From contig NC_008009.1 of the NCBI RefSeq assembly GCF_000014005.1, forward strand, positions 248,001-312,000: a stretch of 64,000 bases of DNA, in the 5' to 3' direction. The stretch is from Candidatus Koribacter versatilis Ellin345. GTDB taxonomy: Bacteria > Acidobacteriota > Terriglobia > Terriglobales > Acidobacteriaceae. Positions 8,207 to 17,214 of the stretch are shown in pieces (the first letter of the stretch is position 1; the number at the start of each line of letters is the position of its first letter). The position numbers were made by a program, and so were the translations under genes. The notes below the pieces were generated by a model. That model searched no databases. It saw nothing but the letters and a program-made list of their open reading frames with translations, and was not told where the DNA came from.

Positions 8207-10012
8207 ATGGATCGCTCCTTCATACGTAATTTCGCAATCATTGCTCATATTGACCACGGCAAGAGCACGCTCTCCGACCGTTTGCTGGAGCTTACCGGCT
8301 CCCTCACGGCGCGCGAGATGCAAGCCCAGGTGCTCGACGCCATGGACCTGGAGCGTGAGCGCGGCATTACCATCAAGGCCCACTCTGTGCGCATGATGTA
8401 CAAAGCGCACGACGATGTGGTCTATCAGCTCAACCTCATCGACACCCCTGGCCACGTGGACTTCTCGTATGAAGTCTCGCGCTCACTCGCTTCTTGCGAA
8501 GGTGCATTGCTTGTGGTGGATGCTTCGCAAGGTGTGGAAGCGCAGACGCTGGCGAACGCTTACCTGGCGATCAACAACGGGCTTGAGATCATTCCGGTCA
8601 TCAACAAGATCGATCTGCCCAGCGCCGACGTCGAGCGCGCGAAAGAAATGATCGAAGGCGCGGTTGGTCTCGATGCGTCGCACGCGTTGCCGATCTCGGC
8701 GAAGACGGGGATGGGTGTGGAGGACATTCTAGAGTCCATCGTGCACCTGGTTCCGCCGCCGAAGGGAAATCCCGATCATCCGCTGCAGGCCCTGATTTTC
8801 GACTCGTGGTTCGACAGCTATCGCGGTGTCGTCATCCTTGCGCGTATCAAAGAGGGCACGGTGCGCAAGGGCGACAAGATCATGCTCTGGTCGAACAAGC
8901 ACCAGTTCCTAGTCGAAGAAATGGGCGTGCTCACGCCGAAGCCGGTGGCCATCGAACAACTTGAAGCCGGTGAAGTCGGGTTCATCGTGGCGAACATCAA
9001 GACCGTGGCCGATGTCGGCATTGGCGACACCATCACCCACGTGGAGCGCCCGTGCCTCGAAGCGCTGCCCGGTTTCGAAGAACTCAAGCCGATGGTGTTT
9101 GCCGGCATCTACACCGTCGACGCGCATGAACACACGCTGTTGCGCGAAGCGCTGGAAAAGCTACGGCTCAATGATTCTTCGTTTTTCTTCGAGCCTGAGT
9201 CCTCCGTCGCGCTGGGTTTCGGGTTTCGTTGCGGGTTCCTCGGCCTGTTGCACATGGAGATCATCCAGGAGCGTCTCGAGCGCGAGTACGATCTCGACCT
9301 GATCACCACCGCGCCGGGCGTGCGTTACAAGATCACACTCACCGACAACTCGGTCATCGAAGTGGATAATCCATCGAAGTGGCCCGACAGCACGCTGATC
9401 GAGAAGATCGAAGAGCCGATCATCACCGCGATGATTCTCACGAACGAAGAGTATGTCGGTGGAATTCTGAAGCTCGTAGAAGAGAAGCGCGGACGCCAGA
9501 AGAATTTTGAGTACGTCACCGGCAGCCGCGTGATGCTTACCTACGAACTGCCACTGAACGAAATCGTTCTCGATTTCTACGATCGCCTGAAGTCGGTCTC
9601 CCGCGGATACGCTTCGCTCGACTACCACCTGGCTGGCGCGTGGGAATCGCCGATGGTGAAGCTCGACATCATGGTCGCTGGCGAATCGGTGGATGCACTT
9701 TCCACGATTGTTCACAAAGACTTCGCTTACGATCGCGGGCGCGCACTCGTTTCCAAAATGCGCGAGTTGATTCCGCGACAGATGTTTGAAGTTCCCATAC
9801 AGGCGGCAATCGGGGCGAAGATCATCGCGCGTGAAACGGTTGCGGCCATGCGCAAGAACGTCCTCGCCAAGTGCTACGGTGGCGACATCAGCCGTAAGCG
9901 CAAATTGCTCGAAAAGCAGAAGGAAGGCAAGAAGCGCATGAAGCGCATTGGCAAGGTGGACATCCCCCAGGAAGCCTTCCTGGCCGTCCTCAAAGTCGGC
10001 GAAAATTCCTGA
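8207..10012 (+). CDS. lepA: Elongation factor 4 (LepA), back-translocating GTPase
   Basis: LepA is a ribosome-associated GTPase that acts on stalled or mis-translocated ribosomes and in 30S assembly. The 601-residue protein starts [20 protein letters not shown] (G1), with switch region [20 protein letters not shown] (G3) and NKIDLPSAD (G4). EF-G-like domains III and V and the LepA-specific C-terminal domain follow, with [20 protein letters not shown] near the end. A longer reading to 8063 runs through the repeat and is rejected. ATG 8207 matches the family. It stands alone, without the lepB partner seen in Proteobacteria. Confidence 0.97.
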   Translation: MDRSFIRNFAIIAHIDHGKSTLSDRLLELTGSLTAREMQAQVLDAMDLERERGITIKAHSVRMMYKAHDDVVYQLNLIDTPGHVDFSYEVSRSLASCEGALLVVDASQGVEAQTLANAYLAINNGLEIIPVINKIDLPSADVERAKEMIEGAVGLDASHALPISAKTGMGVEDILESIVHLVPPPKGNPDHPLQALIFDSWFDSYRGVVILARIKEGTVRKGDKIMLWSNKHQFLVEEMGVLTPKPVAIEQLEAGEVGFIVANIKTVADVGIGDTITHVERPCLEALPGFEELKPMVFAGIYTVDAHEHTLLREALEKLRLNDSSFFFEPESSVALGFGFRCGFLGLLHMEIIQERLEREYDLDLITTAPGVRYKITLTDNSVIEVDNPSKWPDSTLIEKIEEPIITAMILTNEEYVGGILKLVEEKRGRQKNFEYVTGSRVMLTYELPLNEIVLDFYDRLKSVSRGYASLDYHLAGAWESPMVKLDIMVAGESVDALSTIVHKDFAYDRGRALVSKMRELIPRQMFEVPIQAAIGAKIIARETVAAMRKNVLAKCYGGDISRKRKLLEKQKEGKKRMKRIGKVDIPQEAFLAVLKVGENS

Positions 10013-10338
10013 TTCGAAACGCTAAATTCTGCTTGACAGCACTTTCCTGCTAGGGCCTGTTTTGTGCAAAACCCATTTCCCGATTCGTTCGGAAGCACCG
10101 TTTCGAGTGCTTCCGAACGAAATCCCAAGTAGCCGGATAAATCCCTGAATTTCAATAGCTTGGAGTACTGCACTCCGGCAGGGGCAAACCGTCTAAGTCG
10201 CTGAAAGAACTCGTTCTCACATTTGTAACACCGGGTTATGCACAAGGATTTCCACAACTTGGAGGATATCTTTGGCGACCGAATTGGGCCCCGCGAAGGG
10301 TAGGGGTTTTGGGTGCCATTTTCACGCCCTGGGCCGGT
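10013..10338. other. 326-base non-coding gap with a long perfect hairpin
   Basis: No credible gene lies here. At 10084-10121 there is a perfect 15-base-pair inverted repeat (TTCGTTCGGAAGCAC / GTGCTTCCGAACGAA) around CGTTTCGA, 71 bases after the lepA stop. No T run follows on either strand, so it is not a classic terminator. A TTGACA at about 10033 has no matching -10. The single TTATGCACA near 10236 resembles a DnaA box, but it is isolated. Confidence 0.6.
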
Positions 10339-11079
10339 TTAATTCCCATTTAGCGTGAAATTCACGGTGATCTGCGTTTCCACCTCCACAGGCTCACCGT
10401 TGAGCAGATACGGCCGATACTTCCACTGCTGCACCGCCTCGAGCGCTGCCTGGACTAAGAACGGAGATCCGCTCACAACCTGCAACTGCTGGATCGAGCC
10501 GTCGCGGCCGATGATCGCGTGCAGTTGCACGACTCCCTGCGTCCGCGTCATGACCGCCATGCGTGGGTAAGTGGGTTTTACCTGGCGGAGCAGCAGGCTC
10601 TCCTGCGATTTCGAAGTGCGAGTCACCGGCGCTGCGCGATGCGTCGGTTGCACCGGGCCAGGACGCAGCACACTTTCGAGAACGGGGTTATGACGGCTGC
10701 TATCGGTACCGGTTGGATCTGGAATGCAACCGACGCATACAAGCTCTTCGGCGGCGGAATACTTGTCGGCATCGTGACTGCGATCAATCGTCTTTCCGAC
10801 GCTGGTTGGCGCCAAGTATGGATTGATCATTACGTGATTGTCGCGAACCGGGCGCGGTGCAGGCGCGTGCTCCGTGATCACATCCACATGCGGCGGCGCG
10901 TGATAAATCGGCGGGAAGATCTTGGGACTGTCGTCCAGTGGCAACGCTTCCGTATGCACCAGCGGAAACGCGAGCAATACGACGACTGCGGTGGCTTCGA
11001 GCGAATACGAAATCAGTTGCGTCCAGCGCTTCCGGCGTTTCGTCTCCGCGGAGATTTCGACCAGGCTCTGCTCAAACAT
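10339..11079 (-). CDS. TonB-family energy transducer
   Basis: A 246-residue inner-membrane protein that should pass proton-motive energy to an outer-membrane receptor. The N-terminal cytoplasmic part (MFEQSLVEISAETKRRKRW) precedes one membrane helix (EATAVVVLLAFPLVH), then a Pro-rich periplasmic linker, and a TonB C-terminal domain from about residue 165 (KPTYPRMAVMTRTQGVVQLH, then AALEAVQQWKYRPYLLNGEP). The motif order YP..A...QG.V.L..I..DG and W.Y.P...G.P is diagnostic. AAGGAG lies 7-8 bases before ATG 11079, so the longer ORF start at 11142 is not used. ExbB/ExbD are not adjacent. Confidence 0.88.
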   Translation of the reverse strand: MFEQSLVEISAETKRRKRWTQLISYSLEATAVVVLLAFPLVHTEALPLDDSPKIFPPIYHAPPHVDVITEHAPAPRPVRDNHVMINPYLAPTSVGKTIDRSHDADKYSAAEELVCVGCIPDPTGTDSSRHNPVLESVLRPGPVQPTHRAAPVTRTSKSQESLLLRQVKPTYPRMAVMTRTQGVVQLHAIIGRDGSIQQLQVVSGSPFLVQAALEAVQQWKYRPYLLNGEPVEVETQITVNFTLNGN

Positions 11080-11207
11080 GGTGTGCTCCTTCTCTTCCAC
11101 TCGCACTGGAACAGACACCACGGTTGGCGCGGATTTCCGCACTCTCGCGAAAAATATATTGGGAACAAATTGGAGGCCTGCGGAGACTAAGTCGAGTTTG
11201 GGCGAAT

Positions 11208-11666
11208 TTACTTCCGCGGTTTCTGTTTCGCGGAAATGGAGCGAATGATCAGCTTGCCCTTGCCGTCTTTTGGCAACGGCGTCTTCGCTTGCGCGATCGC
11301 TGCAGCAATCAAGTCTTGCACTTCAGGTTGCGCGAGCGTTTTGGCGCCTTCGGAAAGACGTACGAAGCGATTCTGGTTGCCGCTGCCGAGCAGGATCTTG
11401 TTTGGGTCGGGCAGCGTGGCGCCGTAATAAAACGCCAATCCCACGCCTTGGCGATTCGCCGCCAGCGAACAGATGCAGTCCGACGGGCGCTCCGAGGTGC
11501 AGTAGCCGATGACAAAGAAGTTGTAGTTGTCATAGACCAGTTCATTCGCGGTAGGAAGGCGCTTGCGCATCGCCACGCGGCAGGAACGAATGACGGCCGC
11601 CATCGTCGGATCGAACTTCTCAAGGAAAGACTTAAGGTGCTCGGCAGGCGACGGAGTCTTGCTCAT
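11208..11666 (-). CDS. DUF1801 (YdhG-like) domain protein
   Basis: A 152-residue cytoplasmic protein. The start SPAEHLKSFLEKFDPTMAAV and the block RKRLPTANELVYDNYNFFVI fit the YdhG/DUF1801 family, a small alpha-beta fold of unknown role found widely in soil bacteria. Its second half (KILLGSGNQNRFVRLSEG, then VQDLIAAAIAQAKTPLPKDG) is also typical. No catalytic residues are established for the family. It precedes the tonB-like gene on the same strand with a 128-base gap, so co-transcription is possible but not evident. Confidence 0.75.
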   Translation of the reverse strand: MSKTPSPAEHLKSFLEKFDPTMAAVIRSCRVAMRKRLPTANELVYDNYNFFVIGYCTSERPSDCICSLAANRQGVGLAFYYGATLPDPNKILLGSGNQNRFVRLSEGAKTLAQPEVQDLIAAAIAQAKTPLPKDGKGKLIIRSISAKQKPRK

Positions 11667-11820
11667 GCCGCGAAAGTTTGGCTGCTCTTCGTGAGGTCGT
11701 CAAGACCGAACCATGCATCATGACGAAAGTAACGGAGCCGGCAAAGAATTTTTCGGAACCCGGGAACCTTTCGGCGGCCCGCGGTGCCTAATCCTCTAAA
11801 CAGATTTCCTCTCGCAAGAG

Positions 11821-11849
11821 AAAAGGACCGCTGTGGTGGCGGTCCTTTT
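11821..11849 (-). terminator. Intrinsic terminator of the ompH transcript
   Basis: AAAAGGACCGC / GCGGTCCTTTT forms a perfect 11-base-pair stem with a 7-base loop, 24 bases after the ompH stop. Its A/T ends make it work in either direction; nothing on the plus strand needs it. Confidence 0.88.
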
Positions 11850-11872
11850 CCATTCCCGAAGTATTGCGGCGG

Positions 11873-12523
11873 TTACTTCGCCGGAGGCTTGATTCCCACA
11901 CCCGGGGCAGGCGTACCTGCTGGCTTGGCTGCGCCCGCGTTGGCCGGCTTCGGCTGCGCCGGAACGCCCGACACGGTGTTGTACTGGTCTACGACGATCT
12001 TGCTGATGTCCACGCTGCCGTTCGCCCAGAGCACCGGGCCCTGCGGCCAGGGGTTCGAGCTGTCGATCAGCAGTCCAAAGCCGTTTTCCTTTGCATACTT
12101 GTCGATCACCGGACCAAGCTTCTGCAGGATGCGCTGCGCAATGGTGTTCTGTTCCTGCTGGAATTCGTTCTGCGCATCTTCCGCCTGGCGTTGGAGAACC
12201 TTCTGCTTGGCTTCAATGTCCTTTACCAGCTTCGCCTTGGCGTCTTCGTTCATCTTGTCGCCCTGGGTGTTGAGCTGGCTCTTGAGCGAATCGACTTCCT
12301 TGCTCAGGCTTTGGAGTTCGGTCCGCTTGGGATCAAACTTCTTCTGGAGGGCTTCGAAGTCGCGCTGGCCTTCGTTGGTGGCGACGATGACTTGTTGGAC
12401 ATCAATGATGCCGACCTTCGCCCCTCCCGGGGTTGTCGCTGCGGCCGGCGTGGTCTGCGCCGACAAATTCAGCGTCAGTGCGAACATGAGAGTTGCGAGT
12501 AGGCATACAAACTTACGGTTCAT
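11873..12523 (-). CDS. skp: OmpH/Skp-family periplasmic chaperone
   Basis: Skp/OmpH binds unfolded outer-membrane proteins in the periplasm and delivers them to the Bam complex. The 216-residue protein has a signal peptide (KFVCLLATLMFALTLNLSAQ), then the family start KVGIIDVQQVIVATNEGQRD, a long charged coiled coil (residues about 70-150) and the final LLIDSSNPWP block. A Pro/Ala-rich tail (PAQPKPANAGAAKPAG) is an addition to the usual form. ATG 12523 has AAGGAGC upstream. It follows bamA on the same strand after a 277-base gap with hairpins, so it may be separately expressed. Confidence 0.88.
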   Translation of the reverse strand: MNRKFVCLLATLMFALTLNLSAQTTPAAATTPGGAKVGIIDVQQVIVATNEGQRDFEALQKKFDPKRTELQSLSKEVDSLKSQLNTQGDKMNEDAKAKLVKDIEAKQKVLQRQAEDAQNEFQQEQNTIAQRILQKLGPVIDKYAKENGFGLLIDSSNPWPQGPVLWANGSVDISKIVVDQYNTVSGVPAQPKPANAGAAKPAGTPAPGVGIKPPAK

Positions 12524-12697
12524 GCGGGTTTTGAGCTCCTTGAAGTGCTCCGGGAATTCCTCAGATATTTCCAGCGGCGAGGCTGAAGCGGCGACCGATA
12601 GTGCCACTTCCTTACCAGCCCACCGGCCTCGGATGGCCTGGCGGCTCGGAAAAATCAGCGGTGCGGATGCTTAAAATTATAGGTTCAGCGCTATCTA

Positions 12698-12789
12698 GCG
12701 TCAACGTATTGACGCAAACAAATGCCCTGCGGAAGCACCAAAGTACCCCCGCAGGATAATTAATTTCGTCCCCACCTTTGGGCGGGGCT
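12698..12789. repeat. Cluster of three short palindromes between bamA and ompH
   Basis: Three hairpins stand close together: GCGTCAA/TTGACGC with loop CGTA (12698-12715), CCTGCGG/CCGCAGG with a 16-base loop (12726-12755), and a GC-rich stem with one mismatch (about 12765-12785, CCCCACC/GGGCGGGG). None has a T run. They could weaken read-through from bamA into ompH or mark extragenic palindromes. Confidence 0.45.
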
Positions 12790-12800
12790 AAACCGTTTCC

Positions 12801-15593
12801 TTAGAACGTTGTAGCCACCGTGAAGCGGAACGTCTTCAAAGGCTCGCGCAGCACGTAAGTTGGGTTATACAACGAGATTGCCTGCTTGTACGTGTAATCG
12901 CCCGCGGCGCCATCCGGGAACATCGAACGGGTGATCGGCGACGGTGTCGTTGTCGTCGTATCCAGGCGGAACGGGTTATACGCGTAATAAATTCGGAACG
13001 GCGCATTCACGATCGGCATGATGACCTGCAACTCCAAACCCGTAGACATACGCGTCTGGTAGTTGGTCTTGTCGATCGGCGTGATGTTCTGGCTGAGCCC
13101 TGTCAGGAAGTGGCTCGCATCCCCACCACCGGTACAGCCCACGGTTAGCGGGATCAGCGGGTTGTACACGCAGCCAAAGATCGTGTTGGTCAACGTGCTG
13201 TACTGCTGATCGCTAATGCGAAGCTGGTCGTTGCGCAGCACCATGTCCCAGCCGGTATCCACGAAGGCTGCGATGGTCACCGGACCGGCGATCGGTACGC
13301 GATACTCGAGGTTGGTGACTACGCTGGTGTCGCCACCCGGATAGATAATGCGCTGCACCGGAATCGCAATCGTGTATGCACCCTTATTCGGATGAGCCGG
13401 ATCGATTGGAACTGTCGTGCCGTCTGGATTCGTCAAGGCAATCGAGGTGAAGTCGGTAAGGAACGCCGTCGGCGATACCGAGCGGATGTCGAAGCCGCGC
13501 AGATCGTTTTCACCGCCCATGTAGAAGCGTTCGAACGGTGGCGCCACGTTGCCGCCGTAGCCCGTCACAAACGATCCCTGTACACGGAAGCCGAACACGT
13601 TGCGTCCCTTGTTCACCGGGATGAAGCGCTTGTACTCGGTTACCGGCCGAATCATCTGTACGTTGCCGCCAAGGCCCGAAATGTCCGCCGCCAGGAAGAA
13701 GCTGCTACCGCGGTGTGGACGCTGCGGATTGTCAATGCGGTTCCAGGTGAAGCTCGGCGTCACCTTGCTGGTGAGAATGCCTTCGAGCGCGTTCGGACCG
13801 GTAACGCTGCGGAATGCCAAGTATTGGAAGTATTGCGTCGAAGCCGTCGAGAAGGTCTGGACCGACGAATCGCTGAACGTGTACGAGAGCCCTACGCGCT
13901 TGAACGAGCGGTGCAGCGGGTAGCTCGACGAAAGCGTGAAGCCCGTCGTGGATTGCGAGTAGTTCTGCAGGGTGTCCTGCACGCTCTGCGACAGGTTCAA
14001 CTGCTGGCCGGTGGAAAGTGCCAGCTGCTTGGCGTAGTTGTAGTCGTACTTGCTGCTGAACACCACCGCGCCCAATTGCAGCGGACGGTCGAACGCATAC
14101 GGCTCGGTGAAGCCGAACTGGATGTTGCGCTCAAACTGTCCGACGTTGGCCTCAAGCTGAAGCGTCTCGCCTTTGCCGAGCAGGTTGTTCGTCGTGTAAT
14201 TCACGCCGATGAACGATCCCGCCAGGCCGCTGACGCCACCCGTCAAACCAATGGAGTTCTTGCCCTTCTCCCTCACCTTCAACGTCAGGTCGATGGTGTT
14301 GTCCTGGTTGTTCTGCTTGGTTTCGGAGTCGGTTTCCGCCTTCAAAGGCTCGAAATACTGGAGTTGGTTCAGGCGCAGGAGGCTCATCTCCCACAACCGA
14401 CTGTTGTAGATGCCGCCTTCTTCGAGCGCCAACTCGCGGCGAATGACCTTATCGCGTGTCGTCGTATTTCCGACGAACTCGATACGGCGCACCGAGAACT
14501 GTTTACCTTCGTCGAGATCAACCTTCAGCGTGATGCTCTTGTTGACATCATCGAATTGCGTATCGGGCACGGCAGTGGCGTTGATGTAGCCGAACTCGCC
14601 GTAGGCCTTCTTCAAGTCGTCGAGGCCTTTGCGCACCAGTTCCGCATCGAACCAGTCGCCATCCTTCATCTTGAAGATTTCGCGGAGCGCCCTGGTGTTG
14701 CTGATCGCCTTATTGCCGCTGAAGGTGATCTCCTTCAGCTTGTAGCGATCGCCTTCCTCGATCGGCATGGTGATGTCCACCACTTTGCCGTCCGTTTTCT
14801 TCCACGGCATGTACCACTTGATGCCGCTCACGTCGCGGATCTTGGTCTTCGGATCGCCGACGATCGCCTTGAAGTAGCCGCGCGTCTGGTAGTCGTAGCG
14901 GACGCGCTCGGCATCTTCTTCGAGCTTGGTCGAGTCGAAGGTCCGGGCGAACAGGTTTTCCAGGAAGATCGATTTCGGAATGCCAATCGGCTTCAGGTTC
15001 TTCATCGCCGCGCGCAATTCGCGCGCTTTCACGTGTGCGTTGCCCTCGAAGATGATCTTGCCGACCTTGACCTTCGGTCCTTCCTTCACTACGAACGTAA
15101 TCGAAACTGCCGCTGGCGGAATCGGCCGGACTTCCGTGCGGATGGTCGCAAACTGGCGGCCGTGCGACGCGAGCAGTTCTTTCAAGACCACTTCCGCCCG
15201 CTTCACACGGGTCGGGTCGTATTGACTTTCCTGGGAAAGACCAACCTTGCGTTCTTTGAATTTATCGAGGACGTCGCTCTGGGTGACGGAGTTCAGGCCT
15301 TCGTACTTGATTTCACGGATCGTCGGCTTCTCTTTGACGTAAACGTGAATGATCCAGCCCTTGTCCGTCTGTTCCCGTTCAAGCCGCAGATCATCGAAAT
15401 ACCCCGCGTTCCAAAGAGCATTGAAATCTCGTTCCAGGGAGCTCTGGTCATATACATCCCCGGCGTGCGTGAACATACGGGACTTAACTGTGTCGGCGGG
15501 AATGCGACGGTTCCCGTGGACCCGGATGTCGACGATGACTCCCTCTTGCGCTTGTGCGATCCCGCAAAACAGTAGCGTCACGAGAAGAAACAA
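12801..15593 (-). CDS. bamA: Outer-membrane protein assembly factor BamA
   Basis: BamA inserts beta-barrel proteins into the outer membrane. The protein (930 residues) starts with a signal sequence (FLLVTLLFCGIAQAQ), then five POTRA-type repeats (for example VDIRVHGNRRIPADTV, IREIKYEGLNSVTQSDVL and VRRIEFVGNTTTRDKVIRRE), and a 16-strand barrel from about residue 480. The loop-6 motif appears as NDLRGFDIR near residue 697, and the chain ends in Phe (FRFTVATTF), the usual outer-membrane sorting signal. The start is uncertain: TTG 15593 leaves no basic n-region, whereas the frame stays open upstream through RGKQWRIS without a normal start codon. Length is above E. coli BamA (810), mainly in surface loops. 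Confidence 0.95.
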   Translation of the reverse strand: MFLLVTLLFCGIAQAQEGVIVDIRVHGNRRIPADTVKSRMFTHAGDVYDQSSLERDFNALWNAGYFDDLRLEREQTDKGWIIHVYVKEKPTIREIKYEGLNSVTQSDVLDKFKERKVGLSQESQYDPTRVKRAEVVLKELLASHGRQFATIRTEVRPIPPAAVSITFVVKEGPKVKVGKIIFEGNAHVKARELRAAMKNLKPIGIPKSIFLENLFARTFDSTKLEEDAERVRYDYQTRGYFKAIVGDPKTKIRDVSGIKWYMPWKKTDGKVVDITMPIEEGDRYKLKEITFSGNKAISNTRALREIFKMKDGDWFDAELVRKGLDDLKKAYGEFGYINATAVPDTQFDDVNKSITLKVDLDEGKQFSVRRIEFVGNTTTRDKVIRRELALEEGGIYNSRLWEMSLLRLNQLQYFEPLKAETDSETKQNNQDNTIDLTLKVREKGKNSIGLTGGVSGLAGSFIGVNYTTNNLLGKGETLQLEANVGQFERNIQFGFTEPYAFDRPLQLGAVVFSSKYDYNYAKQLALSTGQQLNLSQSVQDTLQNYSQSTTGFTLSSSYPLHRSFKRVGLSYTFSDSSVQTFSTASTQYFQYLAFRSVTGPNALEGILTSKVTPSFTWNRIDNPQRPHRGSSFFLAADISGLGGNVQMIRPVTEYKRFIPVNKGRNVFGFRVQGSFVTGYGGNVAPPFERFYMGGENDLRGFDIRSVSPTAFLTDFTSIALTNPDGTTVPIDPAHPNKGAYTIAIPVQRIIYPGGDTSVVTNLEYRVPIAGPVTIAAFVDTGWDMVLRNDQLRISDQQYSTLTNTIFGCVYNPLIPLTVGCTGGGDASHFLTGLSQNITPIDKTNYQTRMSTGLELQVIMPIVNAPFRIYYAYNPFRLDTTTTTPSPITRSMFPDGAAGDYTYKQAISLYNPTYVLREPLKTFRFTVATTF

Positions 15594-15611
15594 AGAAATC
15601 CGCCACTGCTT

Positions 15612-15635
15612 CCCGCGAAGCGAGGACTTCGCGGG
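15612..15635 (-). other. Hairpin at the 5' end of bamA
   Basis: CCCGCGAAG / CTTCGCGGG is a perfect 9-base-pair stem with a CGAGGA loop, 18 bases before the TTG start. It would lie in the leader, or inside the coding region if translation begins further upstream, and could mask the ribosome binding region. Confidence 0.45.
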
Positions 15636-15907
15636 CCTGACCGTAATATTGCTAAGAATGGTAACGACCTCTATACCTGGAATGAGGAAGGGTAATTATA
15701 CGGTACGGGTGCTCGCCTCTAAAAGCTTTACGAAGCGATACATCCACGCCACCACCGTGGTTTTCCCACCATAGTGCCGCTTCGCTGGGAACGTTCACGC
15801 GTGGCATCGAAGGTTCGACGCGCCATTCTGGTTTTCAGTAGCGGCATGGGAGCGTATGATATCGAGAATTCCCTGAATGGGGAGAATCTCTCGCCGGCGA
15901 GGATGGA

Positions 15908-16450
15908 ATGAAGAACTTTGTCATCGCGACGTTGCTGGTTTCCGGCCTCGCTTCGGCTGCTGTCGCCAGTCCTCGCGCCGCGTCCTCACCGAAAGAGCGC
16001 GTCAAACTCGTGCGCATCGCGCGCAATCTTGAGATCAATCCGCTCGCCTTTGAGGCTGTTCAGCAACGCCAGTGGGCCGCCGAATTCATCGTCAAGGCAC
16101 CCGATCTTCATCTTGAACTCTGCGAGCCTGTCCTGCACCCGCTCGAACGCGGCAACCCGAATTACAATAGCCAGCTCTCCATGCAATTCATGGTTTCGTC
16201 AGCGGCCTTCATGGTGAAGCATCCCAAAGTCAAAGACCCGGTAAAGATCCAGACCGCCGGCGTCGAGGGCACGCTCAAGGCGTACCAATCAATCTTGAAA
16301 GTGGACAAGGACGCCCACTTCGATTTCCTCGACGGCCTTATGCAGCAGAAGCAGGACGGCCAGCTCGAGAACTACGTCGCATCTATCTCTTCCACCTGCG
16401 GCGAAATGGCCGAGCAAGCCCCAAGGCACAAGCGCAAGTTGATTCCGTAA
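15908..16450 (+). CDS. Secreted protein of unknown function
   Basis: A 180-residue protein with a clear signal peptide (MKNFVIATLLVSGLASAAVA, cleavage likely after ASP or VAS). The mature part is mainly helical and charged, with RVKLVRIARNLEINPLA, QFMVSSAAFMVKHP and a C-terminal HKRKLIP. Only two Cys residues are seen (LELCEPVL and SSTCGEM). I do not recognise the family; conserved proteins of this size occur in Acidobacteria without assigned role. AGGA lies just before the ATG. It is divergent from bamA across a 314-base gap. Confidence 0.75.
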   Translation: MKNFVIATLLVSGLASAAVASPRAASSPKERVKLVRIARNLEINPLAFEAVQQRQWAAEFIVKAPDLHLELCEPVLHPLERGNPNYNSQLSMQFMVSSAAFMVKHPKVKDPVKIQTAGVEGTLKAYQSILKVDKDAHFDFLDGLMQQKQDGQLENYVASISSTCGEMAEQAPRHKRKLIP

Positions 16451-16525
16451 ATCACCTTTTCCAAGCTCACGCCTCGCTGCGGCCGTGAATCTTGCCTTGC
16501 ACTCGCACAGCGAGAATGCCGGACC

Positions 16526-16705
16526 ATGCTCAAACTCCCGCTCGAACGCCCCTGTCCCAAGTGTCATGCAAAGGTCAATGAAGTATGCACCCAGACCGGT
16601 AAGACCATCCGGGGAATTCATGCCGAACGCTGGGCCAAGAAGCCGCTCTATGAGACCGCCCCGGTGATCGATGAGCCCATCATCGACGGCGACGAGGTAG
16701 ACTGA
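16526..16705 (+). CDS. Small zinc-finger protein (59 aa)
   Basis: A 59-residue ORF: MLKLPLERPCPKCHAKVNEV, then CTQTGKTIRGIHAERWAKK and an acidic tail (IIDGDEVD). The spacing C-P-x-C, seven residues, C, then H-A-x-R resembles the short zinc-binding domain found in actinobacterial and phage small proteins (CPxC...C.T..G....H..R). Zinc would be held by three Cys and one His. I infer a nucleic-acid or protein contact role only from that similarity. No strong ribosome binding site is visible. Codon use fits the surrounding genes, and the start follows the secreted-protein gene by 75 bases. Confidence 0.6.
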   Translation: MLKLPLERPCPKCHAKVNEVCTQTGKTIRGIHAERWAKKPLYETAPVIDEPIIDGDEVD

Positions 16706-16913
16706 AACACCCGATTGATCGCGCCACGCGGGGCTTCGGAGCACGTCTCTTACCTTGACAATGCTCCTGCAGGGGCATAACTTCGAAGTAGCGGGCAATC
16801 CTGCCCGCACTCAGATTCCCTGAACTAAGTCAGCCCGTCTGAACCGGATCTCTCCTTAGCGCAAGCGCTCGGCCCCAGTACCAACCCGATCCCGCGGTCA
16901 CCCAGAGGAGCTC

Positions 16914-17204
16914 ATGCAGACCTATTCACCCAACAAGTACCACCTCGTAGACCTCCACAAAGAAATCTCCCTGTACGACCGCAAGATCGCGTACTGCCAG
17001 CAGTTTGAGAAGTTTGACTCCGACCGCGAACGCAGTTCCGCGCTGGGCAAATTGCAGAAGAAGCGCTCCACCCTCGTCAAACTGGCCATGAGTTTTTCCA
17101 GCCAGGGCATTGAGCACGACCCCAAGTTCTTCCCCCGCTCACTTTCGATCGGCGAAGACGGCACCATCAGTGAAATTCCGTGGTCACCGGCGCAAGCAAG
17201 CTAG
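16914..17204 (+). CDS. Small conserved protein, unknown function
   Basis: A 96-residue basic, mostly helical protein (YHLVDLHKEISLYDRKIAYC, EKFDSDRERSSALGKLQKKR). The tail EHDPKFFPRSLSIGEDGTIS looks ordered as a short strand pair. A GAGGAG ribosome binding site stands before the ATG. I do not recognise the family. It lies 10 bases upstream of the RRM protein gene on the same strand, so the two are probably one transcript; a role with RNA is only a guess from that context. Confidence 0.7.
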   Translation: MQTYSPNKYHLVDLHKEISLYDRKIAYCQQFEKFDSDRERSSALGKLQKKRSTLVKLAMSFSSQGIEHDPKFFPRSLSIGEDGTISEIPWSPAQAS

Positions 17205-17214
17205 GAGAAGATCG

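Noticed and set aside
10230-10256. DnaA-box-like TTATGCACA and TTTCCACAA as a possible origin
   Set aside because: Only one near-match and one partial match are present, with no AT-rich region and no dnaA or dnaN nearby.
13392-15575. A 727-codon open frame on the plus strand opposite bamA
   Set aside because: It is a mirror of the GC-rich codon pattern of bamA on the other strand; the translation is Arg/Val/Ala rich with no domain, while bamA has clear POTRA and barrel motifs.
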